Below, in pieces: positions 11,563-21,356 of a DNA stretch of 64,000 nt. Numbering within the stretch: the first letter of the stretch is position 1; each line of letters opens with the position of its first letter. The stretch is from assembly GCA_023078555.1 (NCBI GenBank), contig CM041201.1, positions 5,091,713-5,155,712 on the forward strand. The letters run 5' to 3'. The position numbers and the translations under genes were made by a program. The stretch comes from Ulva prolifera. Taxonomy: Eukaryota; Chlorophyta; Ulvophyceae; Ulvales; Ulvaceae. The notes under the pieces were generated by a model. It was not told where the DNA came from and searched no databases. It saw nothing but the letters and a program-made list of their open reading frames with translations.

Positions 11563-12849
11563 TTCACAACTGTGCTGTCACTGGTGCAGCTTCGGTCTCT
11601 TCTGTACAAAGTGCAGGAAACTGAAAGTCCACTTCCTCAAATGTAATAAGGAGAAGTGGAAAACCACATGTGCATTTCGGGATGCATACGTTGCTGCTCT
11701 AGCAGCATCCATCTTCGTACGAGATGTGATGTTTTCCAGCCATGCTGTTCACTTCCGAATCTGCCAGGTTCGTGGCACGGCATCATGTCACATCAGCCCG
11801 GTCAGTGAAGTGAATCACATGATGTCACACATAAAGTGTCCCCCTGTATGCCATGCAAGAAGCTGCATCGCATTGACCATAAGAGCTGCCACAGGGACCT
11901 AATGCGGCCAATGCATGATGGAGAGGAAGACCCAGATTTGCTGAATGTACGTGAGTGGGTATGTATACTTCAAGTGCGTAGAGCAGGCTCGATGCAAACA
12001 ATGAACCCTCAGGGCAGCATGGAGCTGCATGAATACCGTGACAATCATCCAAGTTGCCAACATGCTAGAGTGATCTGAAACTTTACATTACCCAAAGGAG
12101 AGTGCTCGGTCATCTTGTCAGGCAAGTGTTGCAGTCAATGCAGGTGATCTTCGGAAAGCAGAAGCTTTCTGCAGGTGCAAAACAAAGCTGGTCTTTCTGA
12201 GCAGGTTGCCGGAAACCATACTGTGGATACATCAGCGAACACGCGAGTAGAGGACACAGACATACCTAAATGCTGTCGACGATTGTGCATGAGTCAGCGA
12301 GCTGCACCTGAACGAATGTTGTTTTGCCTGCCACATGGTACCAATGGTCGCAAAGAGCGTCAGCTTGGACGTACAGCTGTTCAGGCCCTTCATGACATGT
12401 GACAGGGACACGGGATGGTGTAGTCCGACATGCAGCACAATGCAGGCCAGCATACATTGGGAGATGCTGATCTATCGATTGTTGCATGCGACATTGGATT
12501 GCATGTACATACCCACATGTATGATCTCCACATGAACACAGTGTCGGTTGTCCTGACAGCATGGCAACAAATCTGGAAGAGGAAGGCAGACCAACACTTT
12601 CGCCGCAAATCAATAAAACCAAACTGTTGTGCAGTGTGCTGCACAAATCTGTTCACTCCTGACCAATGGGGACGCATATTCCATTATCACGGGCCTTGGA
12701 AGACTTCTCCACACATACATCATGAGCGTGGATGACCTGAAACTACTATAACTATGCAATTCAAAACTGCGTCTACAGCAAACTTCTTGCACAACGGGCA
12801 CATGCTATATGGAATCCGCAGTGACTGTCCCCGGATAAAACTGCCATTA
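11563..12849. other. Intergenic between convergent PRA1 and Rab7
   Basis: No coding segment could be supported on either strand. The 3' untranslated regions of both convergent genes must lie here. Open frames up to about 125 codons lack family resemblance. Confidence 0.6.
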
Positions 12850-14015
12850 TTAGCAGCAAGAAGACTTGGGTTGTGGTCTTGCACCTTCAGTGAAGTCCAA
12901 ATTACGTGCGGCAACGGGTGGTTCCTCTGACTTGCAGCTCAAGGCCAAATTGACAATAGTTGTGAATGCCTCGGGAACATTGGTGTCATTTTTGGCCGAT
13001 GTCTCAAGGTAAGGGATCTTGTTCTGGCCGTCACACCAGCCACGCGCTTCGCGCTCACTGACCATCCGTTTGTCAGATGGCTCGTCGCACTTGTTTCCCA
13101 GCAGAACAAAAGGAAAAGTAGACGGATCATCGGGTGCTGCCTGCAAGTGGCTCCAGTTTAAAACATGTGACCACAGCAGAAATGCGCTTGCATTGCACAC
13201 TGCAAAAGCCGTCAAGGAACTGCCAACAAGGCTGCATCTTTGATACTCAGGCATCCAGAAACGTAGTTGCACCTGTGCAAGGAACTCGGCCTTCCACCTT
13301 TCAAGGTGTTCAAATGACTGGATCTTTGTTACATCGTACACCAGGATGCAGCAGTCTGCCCCACGGTAAAAAGCTGCTCCAAGTGATTGAAAGCGTTCTT
13401 GACCAGCTGTATCCCAGATCTGCAGGAAACGATGATTAACACGCGATCACATCCGCAACATTTGATGGTACCTTACTCGATGATCAGCGATTCTGTGCAT
13501 TGCCTATATGAAATGCCGAATCCTGTCCCGTCATCTCATCGTTCACTGATAAAGTTGTTGCGATATTCATGCAGACCCCCTGAGGCGTATATAAAGTGGC
13601 GCAGACGTGCCACAAGGCTTTAGGCAGGAAGCACGGTTTGCTGGTTTGCTAGACACAACATGCCCGGGATGCGGGCGTCCAAAAAACGTCCAGTACAGAT
13701 TGATTTCATACAATCTGGTCACCTGACATGTCAAACGCTGATCTACACACCTGCAACGTGACCACCTTGTCTTCGTAAACAATCTCTTTGGTCAAGAAGT
13801 CAGCGCCGATAGTAGCTTTGTAGTCCTGACTGAACTTCTGATGAACATATCTGTTCATCAACGATGTCTTCCCCACTCTGCACTTGCCGGTGCACAAGTC
13901 GGGAATGGCGCGTCAGCATCCTGGTCGTCGCGACCTTGCACCAAACAGGTGGAACGCACCCACTGTCACCCAGAATGATGACCTTCAAGAGTCTGCGCTT
14001 CCTAGAGCCTGTCAT
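12850..14015 (-). CDS. Rab7-type small GTPase
   Basis: Rab7 (plant RABG3) governs traffic to the late endosome and vacuole. Four exons in phase: 14015-13960, 13877-13751, 13419-13273 and 13140-12850, giving 206 residues, the usual Rab7 length. The P-loop GDSGVGKT (residues 16-23) is made across intron 1. Switch I is YKATIGADF (Thr41), then [14 protein letters not shown], the base motif GNKCD and ETSAK. The Rab7-type stretch [15 protein letters not shown] is clear. The C-terminus KSSCC gives the two prenylation cysteines. The guanine motif reads NKCD instead of the commoner NKxD with Val/Ile/Leu, which still keeps Asn, Lys and Asp. The start is the only ATG before the P-loop. All catalytic parts are present, so it should be active. 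Confidence 0.97.
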
Positions 14016-14563
14016 GATCGCAGCAACAGGTCGCGAAAGCAGAGATCGTTCGATAAGTGCTCTGCGGAGCCCACGGTAGACATATACGATCACTTCCCGG
14101 CCTTTGAATCTATCATACACAGAGGGTATTGCAGTCGTGACTGTAACATACTTGGTCTAGAGCTCGCGTGCTGGGCATGCAAAGTGGTGCCTGATCGTCC
14201 TTTTGCGTTGATGGCGACAAGTGTGCCTCGTGCAGATCGAACGTCACGAAAGTGTCGTTGCGTGGATCCACCAGACATGATACAATTATGTGTGCACAAA
14301 CTTATCAGATCACTGCAACTTAGATTGCCGAGGAAGTCTCAGACAAGCCTAGAACCAGCTGCGCCGGCCACATAGCAGCGAGCTATCGTCCGGTATACAC
14401 CTCTGGGTTGACAGCATTCCTAGCTGGCATGCAATTGATACATAGACTTGGTGAAAACTGTGCCCTCCGTTCAGTTGCCCTTGGCACAGTTGAGGTCATC
14501 GCAAAGGTTTGCCTGTTCCGGAGCCCACCAGCGTGTGTAACAAACATTACATCATCTTCATGA

Positions 14564-14589
14564 AACACAATGCGACGTCGCATTGTGTT
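14564..14589. repeat. 26-base perfect palindrome
   Basis: The half-site AACACAATGCGAC is followed at once by its exact reverse complement, with GACGTC at the centre and no spacer. It lies 549 bases upstream of the Rab7 start and 83 bases before a 19-C tract. Confidence 0.97.
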
Positions 14590-14671
14590 ACCACGGCATT
14601 GTAGACTCTTCGTCTCTACGGTGGAGCAATCGGAGATAGCAGCTTCAATCTCGTGGAGCGCTAAGCCAATT

Positions 14672-14690
14672 CCCCCCCCCCCCCCCCCCC
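14672..14690. repeat. Homopolymer C19
   Basis: Nineteen consecutive C. Two other homopolymers in the window have exactly the same length. Confidence 0.95.
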
Positions 14691-14797
14691 TTAGGCATCA
14701 CATGCACTTGCACTTATGCCTCAGGGATCACAGCCTGGCTCACTGGCCACCTGCACATTAACCGAGTGAAGTAGCATGTTTGCATACATGTAGACTG

Positions 14798-15049
14798 CTA
14801 CGAAACGGGGGGACGAGGGGATGAGACAGGCTGGGCAAGGGAATCTACTGTCTTTGGTGCATCTCGCAGCTTGGGCATAACCTGTGCGGCAGGGATTGCA
14901 GCGTCTTTTGGAAAATTGGTGGCCAACTCGAGCCATAGGTGGGATTGTGTCAATGGAGTGGTTAATTCCTTGGCATGGTTAGAGGCCGCGACATTCAGCC
15001 ACTGGCAGAGTGTTGTGCGCACATGTGGGACGGGCCATTGCCGATCCAT
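14798..15049 (-). CDS. Putative small protein or terminal exon, unknown
   Basis: An ATG-started frame of 83 codons, beginning MDRQWPVPHVRTTLCQWL and ending in a Ser/Pro-rich tail. The residue mix (balanced, with Leu- and Lys-containing helix-like stretches such as LTQSHLWLELATNFP) is more protein-like than its neighbours, but I recognise no family and no linked exon. It could be a chance frame. Confidence 0.2.
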   Translation of the reverse strand: MDRQWPVPHVRTTLCQWLNVAASNHAKELTTPLTQSHLWLELATNFPKDAAIPAAQVMPKLRDAPKTVDSLAQPVSSPRPPVS

Positions 15050-15286
15050 CCCAGCATGTGCATTTATCGTCGGTTGTTGCCATTGCAGTAGTCAAAGGCA
15101 AATGTAGGCAAGCTGCGCTGGACGGGCGGAATCCACGGCTCGTCGTGCGAAAGACCAGATGCATCTGATTGCGTGGGCTGTGTTCATGTGACCATAAAAC
15201 CATGGACGATCATGTTGTGAGCGGTCTGTTTACGACCGCAAGTTAGCGTGCTTTCTGATATAGCTGCTGCATTGATGTGTTTCCAA

Positions 15287-15317
15287 GACAAAGCCGGAGG
15301 GGCAGGTAGCACCGCAG
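15287..15317. repeat. Short dispersed repeat, copy 1
   Basis: GACAAAGCCGGAGGGGCAGG and the 11 bases after it closely match 22810-22841 (few differences). Shorter related pieces occur near 3695 and 43239. All copies are followed by CAC-rich sequence. Confidence 0.4.
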
Positions 15318-15903
15318 ACTCTGGCCACACGACGCGAACAAGAACACCACACATGTACACATGCATACACACATACATTCACTGCGTTTTCTCTGATTGT
15401 GAAGACGCTTTTGTAGTTTCTCATGTGCAGTGCATTTGCCCGTAGTGGGCATGCACGGAACTGGTGAATGAGTGTGTGGATTTGCGAAAGTCCTTCGAGA
15501 AACGGCTCGATGCCCGGCCTCTCTTCTTTGTAACTACACAACACACCGACCCTGCTGCCCGTCCATAATGCCCATGCATGCCATGGCGAGCACCCTACAC
15601 CATCCATGCACGCCAGCACCCAGACACGCACAGGCCCACACACACACAAACGCCCACCCACGCCCGCATGCACTCACACCACTCCTGGCACCATCGCCCC
15701 AAGGCGCACGCGGCTTGAGCGTCAAGACACCAACAAACACATCATTACCAGGGACGGAGCCCCGGCTTCTAGACCCCGACCCACTCCTCCTCACCCGCCC
15801 TAGCGCAGGGCTGCTTCCGGGAGACATGCACTAAGCCATCTCACACCACTCGGTTGCCCCCGGGTGACAGGCCACATGCACATGCTCGTCCAGGCTAGCG
15901 CCC

Positions 15904-16683
15904 ATGCTAGAGGCAGGCCGTCTCGGCGAGGGGCGCAGTAAGCAGCCGCACAGCCTCCGAACGGAAGTGGGCGCTGAATCAAGCAGCGATCACTGCAAGG
16001 GCGGCAGCCGAAGTATCACCACAGGAGTCATGCAATTTATCTCATGCTCGCACGTGTGGAAGCAGTCCCACACTCTCAAGCTGCTTAGACCATACTGCTC
16101 GAAGGCCGGCCAATCAGTGTATGCCAATCAGTGTACGCCAATCCGTTTGGCCACGCCTTTTGACATCCTCACCCCTTCAACCCCGCAAACACGGTCTCAC
16201 GTGTGCTCCCTCGTTTGCAGCCTTAGCCACAAACCCTGGGTGTCCAATCCCGGTCTGCCAGGGGCAGTAAGACACCGACACAAGGCCCCAGCATGCCCTT
16301 CGAATTCCCGGAGGCAGGAAGGACCTGGAGACGCACACGACAAAGGTACGAAGGCAAGTCATACTCAAGCAGAATCAATCCAGCATCATGCCATGCCCAC
16401 AAGGGTATCGGCCTCAGAAAGCCCGAGTCCCGAACAGATCACACTCGCATATCCTGGACTGGGAGGAAGTGGCTGTGTTGCTGTGTGCAGATCATTCTGT
16501 TTGACACTGCACGGCTGCAAACCTGAACAGTGCCTCACACCTGACCAGTACTTGGCCGGGGAATGTGATGTTGCTGCATGTGTTCTCATATCCGAGTGTC
16601 GCATGTCTGCGACGTCAAGTCTGATCTCTATCTTGGTTTCGAATTGTTGCGTGCAGGCGCACAGCTGTATCTCTGAGATATGA
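15904..16683 (+). CDS. Hypothetical 259-codon open frame
   Basis: This is the longest frame in the gap upstream of CEP104. It starts MLEAGRLGEGRSKQPHSL and ends with a Cys- and Ser-rich stretch. I recognise no domain, membrane segment or signal peptide. The composition (many Ser, His, Cys, Pro) is like translated noncoding DNA of this genome, and the triple CCAAT repeat lies inside it. A regulatory or noncoding role for this DNA is at least as likely as a protein. Confidence 0.15.
   Translation: MLEAGRLGEGRSKQPHSLRTEVGAESSSDHCKGGSRSITTGVMQFISCSHVWKQSHTLKLLRPYCSKAGQSVYANQCTPIRLATPFDILTPSTPQTRSHVCSLVCSLSHKPWVSNPGLPGAVRHRHKAPACPSNSRRQEGPGDAHDKGTKASHTQAESIQHHAMPTRVSASESPSPEQITLAYPGLGGSGCVAVCRSFCLTLHGCKPEQCLTPDQYLAGECDVAACVLISECRMSATSSLISILVSNCCVQAHSCISEI
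16110..16150. promoter_or_regulatory. Triple CCAAT tandem repeat
   Basis: Three head-to-tail units of 14, 14 and 13 bases, each starting CCAAT (CCAATCAGTGTATG, CCAATCAGTGTACG, CCAATCCGTTTGG). The first two differ at one base. CCAAT is the binding core for NF-Y-type factors. It lies about 1 kb upstream of CEP104; a role as its upstream element is inference. Confidence 0.35.
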
Positions 16684-17124
16684 CTGTTATGGTTTTGTTC
16701 TTGGGATGATCATGGAATTTCACGATCTGTGGGCATAGCCTCAGTGCCTTGATGATGCCTCGGTGATCGTGAGCGTTTCCACAACTATGCCTTATTAATC
16801 GCGAAGGCCGGCCAGGAGAGAGAATGGCTACATGTGCGACAAGTTCAAAACACCACAACGTTCGCCTGCGTTGTTCTACTTGCCAGTCGTTCAGCTCGTG
16901 CCATCTTGACAAAAATTTCCGGGTCATAGCGTTCACAACGGATGAAGAGCTTGATTCAGGCGCTGTGGCGATGCATGCGTCAATAGAGCGCTGTAGCGGT
17001 CAGAAGCCTGACTCGTTCATATGATCTGTCGCGTGGTTGTTGAATGAATCGTCACCACGACAATTGATATTACGTTTGCATGTGGAGGCCTTTGCTAGAG
17101 TTGCGCTGATTTCAGCAAGGAGAC

Positions 17125-20100
17125 ATGCGGCGAGACGCAGGTCCGTCGGGCGTCGCTCAGAAGCTGAAATTCCAAATTGCCACTGCCTCAGGCGAAGACC
17201 CCGACTACCCCGCACGAGAGCTGCTCCTTCACACGACGCATGGTGCGTCTGCACTGTGATAGCAACAACATGCTTGGGCTTCCACCCACACCCCCCATGC
17301 TTTCTGTTGGATCAAGTCACGCAAGCCCCTGGCAAAGCCAATCGCAACCAAAGATCATGCCACTACACGGGTCCTCGCTTCACTTTCACTGCAGCTGTGT
17401 TGCAAGTGGAAAACCCATGCGCCACAGCGTGCAGGAAGGGGCTGGCAGTCACCGCGGTTCTGCTCATATCCACAAGAGCTGGAGTTCAGGCTTACCAGCC
17501 CGAGCAGGCTCACATCTGTTCAGCTGCTGTGCCACGAGTACAAGATACCTCAGCTAGTGACCATATTCGTGTCCACCTTGCCGTCAAGTACCACGGATCC
17601 AAGTCAGGCTGTAGAACAAAGATTAGGCCATGTAAGGATGGATGACAATGAGCGGTCATCGCATCAGGCTCGCGAACTGAAGACCATTCAAATGGACTAT
17701 ACTGCAGTCGTTTTTGTTCGGTTGGTGCTCGACAGATGCCATGTCAACGAGCATAACATCTACAACCAAGTTGGAGTTGTGGCTATCAACTTCACAGGTA
17801 CGCCATCGCAGCCGTCAAACTGCTTTAGCTCGTTTCACTGAAAACTTGAGCTAATCTTCCTCTGGTCTTGCAGGTTTGCCGTCTCAAGGCTGCACACAGG
17901 TGCACGAGGCCTCTCAGCGTTACCTGCCCCATGCAGCGCCCAGTGATGTATGTGACCTTCAGTTAGAGCTTCAGGTGGATCCCAGAACAGCAGAGCGTAT
18001 ATATGAGCTCAATAGCCTTAAACACGCTGCTGTTGAGTGTGAGGACTATGATGAAGCAAAACGTTTGAAAGACAGCATTGCTCGCCTCAAGCAAGTAGGC
18101 CAGAAGCTGGCCCAACTGGAGGCGCAGAAGCAGGTACTGCATAAATGCCATGGCATGCTTGATTTTGACAGATTTCAATCACGAAAATCTGGATTTTCAT
18201 GCAATATAGGATACGCTACATGATGCACTCAGCACATTCATGCACATGGTAGACAGCTTTCATCTTTCATTCACAGTATATGCGTGCCCTTCACAGTACA
18301 ACGCTGCATGCATTATATGTCGGAAATCGCTTGCTGTTGCACAGGAACAGCTCTGGCACATGGAGCATCAAAGTTGGAGCTCACATAATCTCTTTCTTAA
18401 GCCTAGAGCAGTCCAATCACGAGTGTGTTACAGCATGACTACCTTGCAGATGGCAGTTGAACGGGAGGACTATGAGCTGGCCAAACAAATCAAGATGGAC
18501 GCAGACCGGCTGCGGGCAACAGGCGAAGCAGCAGCAGGGGCTCCCGTTCCACAGCCTGCACGATCTGGGCCGCATCCAGATGAAATCTTCAAACGTGTCC
18601 TGCAGCCATCAGTGAGCCATGTCTCCCCAGGGACCACATGCAAGCTGGACACGCCAGAAGAGTATCAAGCTGGTAAGCTTCACCGCGCATGTGTGATGTG
18701 TTGATGTAATATCCTGTGCAAGACATGCCTTTATGATTTGTCAGCCTTGAACATCGTCTGCATGGTGGAGATGCTCAGCCCGTTCAAGCTGACCGAAGCC
18801 TTTTATTGTACATGCAACTGCTTGGCATAGCACCGCAAACAGCATTTGCTTTGTGCATTGAGTGCAGTAAGATGAGTGCCCAAGTTGCTTTGTTGATCTC
18901 AACCGGGCGAGAATTCAAAGGACTCGTGCATATCCTGGGGTGGGGCACGCCCTTTCCCGGATCTTCAATTGCTGGATGGTTGCAGGTCCGGGTCAACAGA
19001 ATATACCAGACAACATTCCTGTTCGAGGGCTCGAGGGATCCTTTGCAGATGCGGACACACATCCCGGTGCATTTGCTGATGAAGAACACAATTCGAGTAT
19101 GGACAACCCCGCACGTCCTGCTTTGCACGAGGCGTTCGGTGAAACGGCTCAACATGATCATGCAATCGACCCACCAGCAGGTGTGTCACCAAAGCTCAGA
19201 CTGGCTGGAATTCACCAGCGATGCAGTGTGCGCTGTTGGAAGGAGTCTATGTAACGTCCTGTACAGGCCTCACCCGTTGCTCCTATGCTCTCTGGTGACC
19301 TCATACATTGCCATGCTCTCGCCAGCACGAATGCCCGCATTTGCACAGGTCTCACTGCCAAAATGCTGTCAATGCATTCAAGCTGAGATGCTTTGCAAAG
19401 TGTTGCTGTACATCAATCTGTGTGCAGGATTCAGTGATGTACTTGATGGGCAAGCCCTAGCCTGCCCGCCACCGTTGAACAGTGCGAATTTAAATGATGC
19501 GGATGTACTTCTTGATTTGTTTGGGGAGTATGTGGCACGGTGTGCGTATGCACCGAGCTGGCAGCATAGGCAGGCCGCCATGCGCTACATTTCGAGCCAG
19601 GTTGATTCCGGAAAGATGTCAGAGGCACGCCAGCTGGTTAAGTTTCTTGTGAAGGGGCTGCGTGACAAGGTTGCAGCCGTGGTAATGGACACCTCCAAGC
19701 TCATGCTGCAGCTGGTCAACAAAAAGGGCCGTGCGGCACCCAACATCATACAGGCATCGTTTCCAGTGCTCGTAGAGCGCTTGGGAGATGGAAATGCTCG
19801 TGTTGCGGTACGTGCTGCATCCTCACAGCCACCCAAGCTGTCTCAGCACCGCCCTGGCCCTAGCTGTGTGAGCAATCCCCTGACATATTGTGTGTTTTGG
19901 CACTCTCGCTTCAGCGGAACTTGGTCAGATTCTGTGGCCCAGAACATGGTAATGAAGGATGTGTATTGTGGTGGCATGTGATTGTATGAGATGCTCATGT
20001 TGCATAGTGCAGGATGTAATGAAGCAGAATATTGTTGGCTTGGCAAAGGCGATGCCAGCGGATGCAGCGGCCCTGGTTCCACAGATGTTGCGGCCGCCAC

Positions 20101-21175
20101 GCAATGCAGCCCTGTGGAAGCCCCAGCTTGCACGGCTGGAGGTGCTCGAGACGCTCGTGCCAGAGTTGCATGTCGGCCGCGACCGCGGTGCCTTGCCAAC
20201 TTCAGAGGTCATGGCGTTTCTTGGAACCGCAGCAGGCAACCCAAAGAGTAGCGTCCGCGCAGCTGCAGTGCGTGTGATTGGCCTTGTGGTTCAGCAGGCG
20301 GTGTGCACCTTCAAAGCTGATGGGTGAGGTGGAATAATTGCTACTCCCCAGCGCATGAATGGTGTTCAGCATGCTGACCTACAAGCATGGGCGCCTGTTC
20401 CCATGGAGCATCATCATTTGACCAGCGTAGCGCCATTGCATGCAGTGATCGAGTTGGACTGTGGTGTCTGTGCAGGGCCCAACCGCAGTGCGATCACTGC
20501 CTCCGGATCTGAACCCTAAAGTGATGGAGCAGATTGCGGACAGCGTTGGCATGGACATGCGGACACTGAAAGGAGCAGAGGCCCAGCCTTCCTCTGGTAG
20601 TCCCACACTAGCTGTGCCTGCCCGGGGGAAGCCTCGATCTGCTCGGCCTGCGAAGTCTGTTGCAGCCGCAGCTCCTCGCAGCCGCAGTGAGAGCCCGGAG
20701 GCCCAGGCTAGTCCTGCTGAACAGGATCACGACCTGTCTGATGTGGTGGAGGTGCGCTGCTGTCCACCACCGACACCTACGCAAGCCGCTATCCGGTAGT
20801 TGGGGATACAGCACTCTTTGAGCATGTGTGCAGTTTGAGCGGGACTTGGCACAGAAGGAAGCGAGGTACGGGAAAGACCACCCGCTCGTGGCAGATTGCT
20901 TATCCAACATGGCAATCATATACAATCAGAGAGGCGAGCAGGAGAAGGCGCTGCCCATGTACGAGCGCGCACTGGCAATTTTTGAGGAGGCCAAAGGCAC
21001 CGACAGCCAGGATGTGGCACACACACTGACAGATATGGCAGTTCTGCATCTGGAAGCCCATAGGGATGATGTCGGAAGGCCGCTACTCGAGCGTGCATTG
21101 CAAATTCAGAGGAATCGGCTCGGACCAGACCATCCAGATGTCACCGCCATTCTTGATGTGTTGAATGGAGACTAG
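17125..21175 (+). CDS. CEP104-like centriole/cilium-tip protein with TPR tail
   Basis: CEP104 (FAP256 in Chlamydomonas) sits at centriole and ciliary tips and binds tubulin through a TOG domain. Nine exons join in phase: 17125-17242, 17435-17797, 17874-18133, 18450-18672, 18986-19180, 19428-19807, 20013-20300, 20476-20751 and 20834-21175, giving 814 residues. Residues about 13-165 are the N-terminal beta-sandwich (ASGEDPDYPARELLLH, GWQSPRFCSYPQELEF, DDNERSSHQARELKTI, RCHVNEHNIYNQVGVVAIN). Residues about 200-320 hold the two AVExEDYDxAKxLK-type helical units. The TOG-like repeats fall in exons 6-7 (about 387-609). A Ser/Ala-rich linker follows. The last exon is a kinesin-light-chain-like TPR pair (YGKDHPLVADCLSNMAIIY; LGPDHPDVTAILDVL). 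Human CEP104 ends instead in zinc-binding motifs, so this tail is unusual. The start is the first ATG in frame. Confidence 0.9.
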
Positions 21176-21351
21176 AGGACGTGGTTATAGTGCCGTTTTA
21201 CACCTTCCGCTGTGTTATGCCGTACCTTTTCCTGCACGATGAGTAACGACACTGTTTGTGTCCACCCTCCTGCATGCTCCATTATTGTTCGAGGTCATAA
21301 TGTGACAGATGCTTCGATTGAAGAAGATAACATAGGACATTTCACCATGCT

Positions 21352-21356
21352 TGTAA
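21352..21356 (+). terminator. Likely poly(A) signal of the CEP104-like gene
   Basis: TGTAA about 177 bases after the stop codon. Confidence 0.4.

Larger units (their letters stand above)
14016..17124. other. Intergenic between divergent Rab7 and CEP104
   Basis: About 3.1 kb with no recognised family. It holds a 26-base perfect palindrome (14564-14589), a 19-C tract (14672-14690), an 83-codon minus-strand frame (15049-14798), a 259-codon plus-strand frame (15904-16683) and a triple CCAAT repeat (16110-16150). Promoters for Rab7 and CEP104 should be at the two ends. Confidence 0.5.
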
